Positions 11,290 through 21,759 of a DNA stretch of 64,000 bases are shown piece after piece. Each line of letters opens with the position of its first letter. Within the stretch, counting starts at the first letter, position 1. The notes beneath the pieces were generated by a model. That model was not told the origin of the DNA. It searched no databases and was given only the letters and a program-made list of their open reading frames with translations. The translations under genes and the position numbers were made by a program. The stretch is from Adineta steineri (Eukaryota > Rotifera > Eurotatoria > Adinetida > Adinetidae), in assembly GCA_905250115.1 (NCBI GenBank), contig CAJNOI010000024.1:480177-544176 (forward strand). Reading direction: 5' to 3'.

Positions 11290-14200
11290 TAAACTGATAA
11301 CAAATGAATGTTCATCATTAGGAGATTATTTCTCGCTGTTTTTTTTATGAAATAAACTTTCATCTTACTAATTATGAATGAGCCTACTGAACTATTATTT
11401 TCTTTAAGATAAGTGTTTTGCTGTTTCCTGAAAAAGCAAGAAATATATTCCTTTTCTAGGAACTACTATTACTAATAGTAACTAAACTAATATCATATTT
11501 GATAATTTTATTTGAAATATTTTTACTCTACGCAAGAATAATTTTTTACAAAAAATAACAGTCACATGAAAAATAAAGATATAACGGTGTTGAAAAGAGC
11601 ATTTAAATAATAACTGAATCTCTTATTTACCTTCGAACAGTTATGTATAATAAATAAATTCTTATAATAAAATGAACAAGTAAATATGAATCTGTTCCAG
11701 AGATGCTTTCTTTTACTTTCGTTAATCAAAACAAGATCACATAACTGATAATATTTTAAACTTCAATTGAAGAAATATTACAATTTTAGGTGTGATCAAA
11801 AAACAAAAGAAAAGAGTACTGGATCAGAATGAAAATTATAGAAATAGAAAAGTTTTTTCTCTGCAAAACAGACATTTACAAAATAAACATTTCAATGCAT
11901 TCAAATGAATAAACAATTCAAAATAAAAGAAATGCATTTTTGATTTCAAGGACACAAACAAGTGTTGAGAGAAACAGTTTTAGGCTCTTTTAACTAAAAG
12001 AAAAATGCGGGAACTAATGGGAAAAAAAAGAGTAAAGAAAAATTATTTATTACTGCACATACTTTATTTTTTCATTTATCACACAAAAAATAATGCGATC
12101 AATCATTGCCTTGTTTTTCATTATATCTCTTTCGTCTGTAAAAGGTTTGTTACATTGTCTTTTTTCATTTGACTCTATATCACAATATAAATGAATTCTA
12201 TAGGACAGACTACACAACTACCTAATTATTCTTGTACTGAAAATGATGTTTCTATTCAGTTTACATTATCTTCATCATCTCATTCAGCATGGAATCCAAC
12301 ATCAAGTTGTTCTTTACAACAATGTAATACAAGTTTGAATGGTAACGATGATTGTCGTTCATCATCAACACCTTGTTTTGATTATCGAACAATAAATAAT
12401 ATTAGTTATTGTGCACCTGGTATTTTATGTTCAATATTAGAAAGATGTGATAATATTACACAAACATGTTTATCAAATAATTCAGTGTGTGTTATTAATT
12501 CATGTTGTTCACCGCAAGCAGTATGTTTACCATTCTTAGCAACACAAATATGTGAAAGAGGTATTAATATGTATTATTTATATTTTAGACTTTATCACAC
12601 TCAACTAGAACAATTCATTTTAGTCGTATTTGTAGATAAAGTATCATTCATTTGTATAAAACCTCTGTCGAGTGATACTTGAGGGTGGGTGGCTACTAAT
12701 AGGATAGATAGTCTAAGATAGATATGTGATATTCATTATTAACTAACAAGAGAAACATAAGAGCGATGAAGAAGTAAAGTATGTTAAAGTGTTCAGTTTA
12801 GTTATTGAATGAGACACTGATACAATTTCATATATCATTTTGTTAGCACAATAAGGAATTATCGTTTTATAATAATTTAATGCTACTCATTTTTTGTGTT
12901 GTTTAAGCCGGGATATTTTGTCCATAGAACAAACTTTTCTGTTTACATCTGTTGCATTAGATAGCAGAATAATATGAATGAATAGATTGAAATATACAAG
13001 TCGTTATGATAGATTATCTCATGTACAATTTGTATTTTGCCGAATTTTATATTTTTAATTATTCCTCTCTTTTTTGCTGCTGTTATTGTCCTAATAATAC
13101 GGATTTATAATTATGTTAGGTGTAGTTTAAGAGATATTGTTGACTATCAATATTAAACTTATTGTAAAATAGATGAACCATCTAAGATCAAATTTAGGAA
13201 CAGAATACATGTGAAGATGAATCAATTTTGAGAAAGAGACTCTAGCTTTCATACTCTTCCATCAGTAGCTATGCCATTAATTGTCCTGTCTTGATTGATG
13301 AGCTGATCGAGTGAACTATACAATTAGACATTAAATAATGTCTTTATTTTTGGATTAATCTTTTATCTCATGTTTAGAATATTTATATAGGTTTGTTTTT
13401 TTCTATGATAGTGCTCATTAATAAACAGGTGTGAATAGTAGATTGATAAAAAATTGTTGTTTTGTCAATCAATTTAAGTGGAGCAGTTGATTAGATATAA
13501 AATATGATTGAGAATATAGTCAAAAGAAACTGAATGGGTGATTTTATGTAAACTAATGAAGAATTAACAGTGATTTGATAGTGAATTATCAGAGACTTCG
13601 AGATTAATCACTCATTTTCTCACTAGTTCATGTGTTATATAAGTTTCAATGGTGAGTGCTATATAGTCTTTTGCATACCTTTGTATAGATTATTGAAAAG
13701 AAAATATAATGAATAATTCAGTATTTTGATTGTGATATTCAGAGAACTATGAAGGACTTAATGAGAAGTCCATACTTTTCATTCTATTGAATATCCTTCG
13801 AGCATAACTTGTAAAATTGATAGAGAATCCGAAAACACATGAGTCAGTATAATTATCAGAGTGGACAGTTTGAGAGAAACATGTTTTATATATTTGATCG
13901 AGATAAGAGAGGAAATATTTAGAAAATCTAGAAAACTGAAGATTGTGATAATGATATGTGAAAAAAATTTGTATAATACATCTCACTACTATTCTCGGTC
14001 TACATAAGTTTGAGGTGATATAAAAGAGACATATCAAAGACTATCGTTTTTAAAATAATGAAAAATGCTGTAGAAGAATAATGAATGTTGGTTGTTTGAT
14101 TATATTATGTTATATAGTATAAATATATAAAAATGTAACTTCTAGGATGGTTTTCTACTGGTAATATGGCTAATGCACGATATGCTCACACAGCATCTGT

Positions 14201-16440
14201 ATTATCAAATGGACTAGTATTAGTTACTGGTGGTACACTCGATAGTATTTATGTTTATTTAAATAGTGCTGAACTATATAATCTATCAACAGGTACTTGG
14301 ACAATTACTAGTAGCTTGTATAATGAACGAGCTGCTCATACAGCATCTGTATTATCAAATGGAAAAATATTAGTTACTGGCGGAGCGAGTTTTAATACTT
14401 ATTTAAATAGTGCTGAGCTGTATGATCCATTAACAAGTGCTTGGACAACTACAGGTGGCATGACTAATGCACGAGCTAATCACGCAGCATCTTTGTTATT
14501 AAATGGAAAAGTATTAGTTACTGGTGGATATAATGGTTATTTAAATAGTGCTGAACTGTATGATCCATCAACAGGTACTTGGACAACCACTGGTAACATG
14601 ACTAATGCACGATATAATCACAAAGCTTCTGTATTATCAAATGGAAAAATATTAGTTACCGGCGGAGAGAATTCTAATGGTTATTTAAATAGTGCTGAGC
14701 TGTATGATCCATCAACAGGTACTTGGACAACTACTACTAATATGACTAATGCACGAGAAGGTCATACAGCATCTGTATTATCAAATGGAAAAGTATTAGT
14801 TACTGGTGGATTCGGCAGTAGTATTTTAAATAGTGCTGAACTGTATGATCCATCAACAGGTATTTGGACAACTACTACTAATATGACTATTGGACGATTT
14901 GGTCACACAGCATCTATATTATCGAATGGAAAAGTATTAGTCACTGGTGGATTAGACAATGGTTATTTAAATAGTGCTGAGCTGTATGATCCATCAACAG
15001 ATATTTGGACAACTACTAGTAATATGACTATTGGACGAAGTGCTCACACAGCATCTATATTATCAAATGGAAAAGTATTAGTTACTGGTGGAGGTGGTAA
15101 TAATGGTACTTTAAATAGTGCAGAATTATATTAATGACTTCAAACAAATTAACTTTTAGTTGTCTATATTCTTTTTCTTGGAAGTAGTTCAGATTTCGCA
15201 CAATACTTTACTTAGAAGAAGTCTTGACGTCCGCGAACTGTTTCGTTCCATAATTTTACTGAATTATCATTTACTTTAATATTCGACCCCAAATAAAAAA
15301 GAATGTTTGTTTTTTTTCTCTTGTAGATTAATTTATTATGACTAACAAAACTTACAAGTGATACGATAGTTTTAATTATTCTTTCAAATACCTTCTGTTA
15401 ATCTTACAATGTTGTTTTTCATAATATTTAATTATTTTGATAGTGTCCATCAGATTTAGAATTTTATGATTATCGAAACATTTTGCTTACAAAAAGCGTT
15501 TGAGGTAAGTACATGAATGTTACAGATGAGTATAACTGTAATGAACAATAACAGCTAGTCTAAGGGACAATCAATAATCATATCCGACGTAAGACGAAAT
15601 GGGAATGAGAACATGAACATTGACAAGCTAAGCAAAATACTGGTATCCAACTTCTCTTATTTTTACGGTAATATGCATTTTAACGAAAGAGAATAGACAA
15701 TGATATGATTTCTACATCATACTTCTTTCTGATCAGTAATTATCTCCTTGTGAGTCTTAAACTAATTGATTCAAACTACTCCAGTAAAAATCAACTTAAT
15801 TAATATAGAATATCTATCGAGAAGTTCTCTTAAAATATCAAGACAAAACTATACACGGAGCTATGTTTTCTTGATCGTATTAATGCATTCTACAAAATAT
15901 GAAATTGTTCAGCTTTCACTTAAGATCATAATCTAGATCTTTCAGTTAAAACATCTTATGGATTCATGTCTATGTTAGCAAAGATATTTCCATATTTTAT
16001 TGTTTGTGAATAGTTCATCTCATTTCATTATCAAGTAGTATAGCGAAATAAATAATAGTAGATTTAGTAAAATATTTGTTTTATTTGTAATACAACTGAA
16101 TGTTTGTATATTCTACTTTATCGTCATAGTTAATATGTATAAATACATTTGTGAACTACAGTATCGTTCTCACAGATCTTATGTCATTTACAGAGTTATT
16201 ATTAACATACAAGCTCTCACAATTAAGTGCATGCGATTGTTAGTATGCTTCATCCAAATAGCTGTCGATGTGTACGATAGAAATCTCTTACGAAGTGTTT
16301 CGAACGATATTTAGATCTAGACTGGAAAATTCTTAAAACTTAGCTAGATATAGTCACCAAACACTTGATTGTCGTTAATGTTAAAATAATTCTTCCAATG
16401 TACTAAATTATATTAATATGAACACCTGTGAAATCAATAA
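11290..16440. repeat. Left arm of large inverted repeat (kelch palindrome)
   Basis: This stretch resembles the reverse complement of about 33700-38260. Matches extend beyond the kelch gene on both sides. Upstream, the segment near 11340-11520 pairs with 38030-38220. Downstream, the segment near 15270-15300 (ending TTCGACCCCAAATAAA) pairs with 34425-34442, and 15470-15540 pairs with 34170-34260. The arms have many substitutions and small indels, so this is an old duplication rather than a fresh copy. Outer limits are approximate. Confidence 0.75.
12093..15134 (+). CDS. Secreted kelch-repeat protein, copy 1
   Basis: Three exons: 12093-12144 (signal peptide MRSIIALFFIISLSSVKG), 12204-12560 (a cysteine-rich domain of about 119 residues with some 16 Cys, for example SCSLQQCNTS and INSCCSPQAVCLPF) and 14146-15134 (kelch domain), total 465 aa. 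The last exon encodes seven near-identical kelch blades of the form AHTASVLSNGKVLVTGG then LNSAELYDPSTGTW. The final blade stops at SAELY, and the exon begins GWFSTGNM, the missing outer-strand segment. So the propeller is probably closed by this N-terminal strand. Predicted extracellular, ligand unknown. Intron 2 is 1585 bp, far above the local norm; its length and sequence are shared with the inverted copy at 34591-37429. Confidence 0.85.
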
Positions 16441-16656
16441 GCAGTAGCAAGACAGTAATATTTTGTCTGTTAAGAATATTTGATTGATTAAAAGTCATAA
16501 TTCATTGAAAGAGAAAAAAAGGAGCCTATCACTTTATTCATCATTTTCTATACATGCATAAACCAAAAAAAAAGAAATTAAATTCCATTAATAACCACAA
16601 AAAACAAAACATTAAATTCCATATATAACAACTATTTTAGATATACATATATATAT
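15135..16656. other. Intergenic, mostly inverted-repeat arm
   Basis: No coding signal. Parts match 33700-34590 in inverted orientation, notably around 15270-15300, 15470-15540 and 15800-15900. Confidence 0.5.
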
Positions 16657-17915
16657 TTAAACATGTACACTTGTGTATTGACCTTTATAATTCAATATCA
16701 ATACTGATCGTGGTCCAATATCACCTACTGGACAATCAACACCTACAAAATATATACATATATATATAACTTCTATTTTCATTCTAGTAATAACTTACAT
16801 GTAATCTTATCAATTGTTAAAGACCAAGTTTTCTTTCGATAAGACATTACGAACTATATTATCATTTAGAGAAAATACTTTATTCATTATCAAATAATCA
16901 TAACTTACTTCATGTCCTTCTCGATAATTAAATCTACCATCATATACACGTAAAAATTCTATTCCTAAATCATGCATTTTTATTGCGTCTCTTCCTTTAA
17001 TGACATCAACGATTTTTTCAAATGTTTTTTTCCTATAGAAAAAAAATAAAATAAAAGTTTTAGTATTTATTTTTCATTCTATTCTTACTTTCGTTGAACA
17101 TGTAAAAGAATTGATTCGATAACTCGACGTCGACGAACAGGCGCTGTTGGTGGTGGAACAAATCTATAAAAAATTCAATAACTATTATATAAAAGAGAAC
17201 ACAAGTATACATGTAGAACTTACGAAGCATATCGAACACTACTTTGTGTACTACATGCACTATTTTGTCGACTTCGACGTGGTGCAACTGGTGGTGGAGC
17301 TAAACCACTAAATTTAGAACGTGAACCACTTATAAATGAATGTAAACCATAATCAACAACATCTTCCGGAATAGTTAATGATGATAATTCAATATGTTCT
17401 TCTTTTGAAATTGATGGTAATTTATTTTGATATAAATGTTGTTCTAAATCTAAAAATAAAAGAATTATTTTATCTTATTTCTTTCTTTAAATTTTATCAA
17501 ACCAAAAAATTGTTGATCTAATCGTTTAATTATAAGTTCAATTTGTTCATTAAGTTTTAAAGTTTGAATATCATTAAATAGAATATTTGATAATTCTTCA
17601 GGAAATATTTTCCAGCATCCAATTGCAATATCATATTCAAGTTTAACTCGATGTGTATCATAATGATAAATACAATTATAACCAATAACATGTTCTTGTT
17701 CATCATCTCGATTTTCTACGATAATTGCCATAGAAAAATGTGTATTATTTTCATCATATTTTCGTAAACAATCATAATCAACATTTGGATCAACTAAAAA
17801 TTAGAATTTTTATTGAAAATATTCAAAAAACTGACATACATTGTTCAAAAGTTTCTTCAAACATATTTACAAGAGGATAGATTTCGTTTTGTTGCTTGAT
17901 TGTTAATGCTTCCAT
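16657..17915 (-). CDS. Unrecognised 310-aa protein
   Basis: Seven exons (17840-17915, 17503-17793, 17224-17449, 17089-17163, 16909-17032, 16799-16853, 16657-16742) keep frame throughout, 933 bp, with introns of 46-60 bp. The N-terminal half (about residues 1-125) is acidic and may be a folded domain (for example VIGYNCIYHYDTHRVKLEYD and GCWKIFPEEL). The middle has two proline/arginine segments, APPPVAPRRSRQNS and VPPPTAPVRRRRV, typical of SH3-binding or disordered linkers. The C-terminal part (LLHVQRKKKTFEKIVDVIKG to TSVHV) looks like a second small folded domain. No signal peptide or membrane span. I do not recognise the family. Confidence 0.8.
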
Positions 17916-20215
17916 CGTTAGATTGAAAAACGGAGAAAGAGAAAGAATGTCAAAATGAATAAACTATCGTATGTACGTACATGCCGGTCGTCGACCTTCT
18001 TTCTCATACAGCAATGAATTTTTATCTTTTCTTCTTCCTCTCTCTCTCTCTCCTTCGTTTACACTTTAAAATACGAAGAAATGGAATGCATGGTTGTCAA
18101 CAATGAAAGTATACATACGATGAATAATGATGATGGAAGAAAAAAAATACAGTTCCTTGCCGTTTGTTAAATACTCGTTATCTAAAACTCCTGAAATATG
18201 AAATTTTTGATTGAAAATCGCATTTATTTGCTGAGTAAGAGCAATTTTATTATTATCAATAATTCGAATGTATCTATTTATTGAAAGTTGACAATGATGT
18301 ATGATGTCGAAAATGAACTTTGTCTCTTTTATATTGAAGAGGATATTTTTCGAAGGGCGAAACCATATAATTGATATTTAGTGCCATTCAAATTAACTTC
18401 GTATTCATGTGTGAATTCTATAGTTCATCTGTCTTCCTAGATAAACAATACTCAGAGTAATGTTTTCTATTATAGCTAAAAGGCGATCATCTGTTCGATA
18501 TGAAAAATGGAAGATACGATGCTAAATCTAAACTTAGATCAGTTAGTCAATATATTGTTTTTAAAAATCTAATAGTCACATTATTCTACATAAACAAATT
18601 AATAGGGAAAGCAATTTCTCATAATTACATAGAAAAACATTCAATTACTTAAAGGAATTGTTCGTTTGAATGAAGTCTCTCCTCTTTTATTCAAAAAATA
18701 TAATCGAGAGCAATTGAATAGAACTCTATAAACTGACAAATAGAATTACCCATGTAAAGAAAATCTGATTTATTTTCGAAAAACGGTTTAATCCCGATTT
18801 TACGCCGATTATTTCCGGGATCAATAAAATTGTTACGATTTTCATGACAAGCTCCTCTATACATACGAGAATTTTATATTTAACATATTCAAATGAATTT
18901 TGATTGTGAGTATGCAAAATTGATTCAATTCTTTTTATTGTATACAAACTGGTGCTGTTCTATATTATTTTATTCAAGCATATTCTTATGTAAAATTGTT
19001 GCGTATACACAATTGATTAAATATATTATGTTCACTCGTAGAACCTTTTTTATTGAGGAAAATCAATATTTTGTTTTCGTCAAAATGCGTCTCCTATTGT
19101 TGTTTGCTTTTCTTCACCATACGTGGAAAGAAAGACTCAATAATTAAAATTATTTTCTTTTTAACGGGTAAGTTTCACTTGAAATAAAGAAAAGGAAATT
19201 AAAAAAAATAAAAATGTTCCATACCAACTATCAGGACAAAAAAAATTTTTTTTTTTCTCTCTTCCGACAATTGACGTTATTATCAATATTAGATGTAACA
19301 ATAACACGTTGGTAACCAGAAGACTGAAAAGGAAAATGAGTAAAATAACAAATAAATTAAACTTATATAATTTACGTACAAAATAAGTAAGTCTTTTTTT
19401 TTAACTTAATTCGAGAAGAAGATTTACAATAAACATATTTCATGATAAACAGATCGAGAAGTGAAACAAAATGTAATTTCATATTTAATCGCCATGGCAT
19501 ATACGCGTCTTTGTATTAAATTAATCCAATTCTGCGTGGGTTAGACGAACTTTCTTAAATGTCATCATATTATTTAATTATTTACATAGTACTTCAATAG
19601 TTGAAAAGATATATTTTCTGATATGGTTAATTAGACTTGAATAAATATTATTCGATATATAAACAAATATAAAAGAATAGAATACGAGCATACATTAGAA
19701 CATATGCGATCTTTTGTTTATTTCTTAAACTAGTATCTTATTTTAAGATAAAAACATTTCCTATAATAAATTTTACCCATTTTCTCTATTAACATTAGTT
19801 TCTTTTACTTTTTGCATCACTAAGGTTACATATCATGTTGACGGAAATTTGAGTTTGATACGGAACAAAAAAGAATAGTCATACTCCTAATATAAGCCAA
19901 GCGAATTAAATCTTCTAGTATAGGAAACACGATGAATCATAGAAACTATGAAGTATGACAGGTCATGCAAATTTTTAATTATTTCAATAGTTTTTCTTGA
20001 ATATACCATTGATATATTAGAAAAAATATTGAATAGTTAGTATAAAGTATGACCTGTATTAATTATTTAAATCTTTTTCGCTGCTTTTAAAGTATTATTT
20101 TAAGTAAAAAATCACGCCGAAGGCACATTGGAAAAAATACAGATAGATAATTTTTAATTCGGCGAAGGTTACGTTAACATGTCATGATTTTCTAATATTT
20201 TTTATTTTCTAGAGT
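17916..20215. other. Intergenic, no gene seen
   Basis: About 2.3 kb, AT-rich, with a CT-rich run near 18030-18060. It separates two divergently read genes and should hold both promoters. Short open frames are random by composition. Confidence 0.5.
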
Positions 20216-21249
20216 ATGCAACTCGAAGAACAAAGCATTACTGGATCTCCCGCACCAATTCCTAATATTTCAGTAAATGGAGAAGATATGATTAAATCAT
20301 ATGAAAATGAAACCGTACAAATAAAACCAAGTAAATGGGCCAAAGTAAAAGCTGTCAATCGTCGTATTGTACCCAGTCAAACACAAGGAGAAGTTAGATT
20401 AAGTAGTATTCTTGATGATCTTCGAAAATTTGAAATAGAAGCACAAAAAATACCTCGTCCAGATGAACAAAGAAGAAAAAAAAATCTATGTCATTATATA
20501 AGATTATCTCGATATCATATAGCACAATTTCTTCAAAAACCATTATATAATTATATTATTATATTATTAGTTATGACAGATCTAATCGTAGTTTTAGTTG
20601 ATTTAGTTCTCGGTAGGTTAAATTCAATAATAATAATAATAATAAAATCGTTATTCTATTTAATTTAGCTCAATTATCATCACCTTGTTTATCGGAAGAT
20701 GAAATGATAGAGTATAATACAACTGAACAACCTGATGCATGTTTAATTGAACATTCTATTCATTTAACCCGTACTGAAGCATTTCTTTTTTGGTTTTCAG
20801 TTTTATTACTGACTTTATTTGTTTTCGAAGTTTTCACTTCATTTTTTGCATTGGGTTGGAGATATTATAAAAATCCATTATTTTTAATTGATAGTATTAT
20901 TGTATGTGCATCTTTTATTCTGGAAATATATTTTCATTTTGGAAATATTGGACGCGCTGGACGTGCTGCTGCTGCAATTGTTATTTTACGTTTATGGAAA
21001 ATAATTCGAGCTATTCATGCTGTTGCACATTCAATTACAGTTAAAAATCGTTTATTAATTAAAAAAATTCATGAAGCTAAAGTATTATTAGAAGAAGAAA
21101 AACAACAAACGGAAAAAGCATTAGAAAAACAAGAAATTAGATTGGAATATTTGATTAATATTTTAACTACAATAGGTAAACTACCTGCACCACAATTAAT
21201 TGAGAATTATGTCAATGAAGTATGGGGACAAAAGCATGAACCACAATAA
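20216..21249 (+). CDS. HVCN1: Voltage-gated proton channel Hv1
   Basis: Two exons (20216-20612, 20669-21249) give 325 aa. The protein has a charged cytosolic N-terminus, four membrane helices forming a lone voltage-sensor domain, and a C-terminal coiled coil (HEAKVLLEEEKQQTEKALEK) that dimerises the channel. S1 reads TDLIVVLVDLVL; its first Asp aligns with human Asp112, the selectivity residue. S4 reads RLWKIIRAIHAVAHS, matching the RxWRxxR signature with Lys in place of the middle Arg. The extracellular S1-S2 loop carries Cys and acidic residues and an N-glycosylation site (EYNTTEQ). It conducts protons outward on depolarisation. The N-terminus is longer than in human Hv1 (273 aa). A pyrimidine-AG site ends 3-5 bp before the ATG. 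Confidence 0.93.
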
Positions 21250-21759
21250 TTGTGATAGTTAATTGTTTAACATCTGTAAATGACGTTATTCTTTATTAGT
21301 AATCATGACTGTGAAATTTTAAAACGATTCGATCTAATTACTAAATTTTGTTATATTTTTATAAATATATCAAGGATATACAAATGATCCTTTTTAGTAA
21401 TTTCGTGATTTTACTATGATATTACATCTTCGATATTTGTTGTTTTCTATTGTATGTATGTTAATTTATAAAGATCTGACAAAAATCAGAAAGATGGATG
21501 CCTTTATATAACTATATCTCATTCACTAATAGCTATACCTTTCATTGACAACAACGAACAATATTGTCTGTCATAGCAGCATACAACACATAATCAGTAT
21601 ATCAAAAGTCATGAAACATTTTTCACAATTTCAGCTGATTCATCTGTCGATGAATTACATAATTAATTCGATATTTTTCTTTACAGTGTGTTTTTCTCTT
21701 AAGAGTTGCTTAGCAACTATTTTGTAATTCAATGAACTTAAAATACCGAGGAAATGAAT
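21250..21759. other. Convergent 3' spacer
   Basis: 510 bp between the ends of Hv1 and the CYTH gene; AT-rich, no gene seen. Confidence 0.45.

Noticed and set aside
13747..14037. Open frame on the minus strand in the kelch intron, with a partial counterpart at 35507-35731
   Set aside because: The frame is not kept between the inverted copies and the sequence has no family features; shared only because the intron DNA is homologous.
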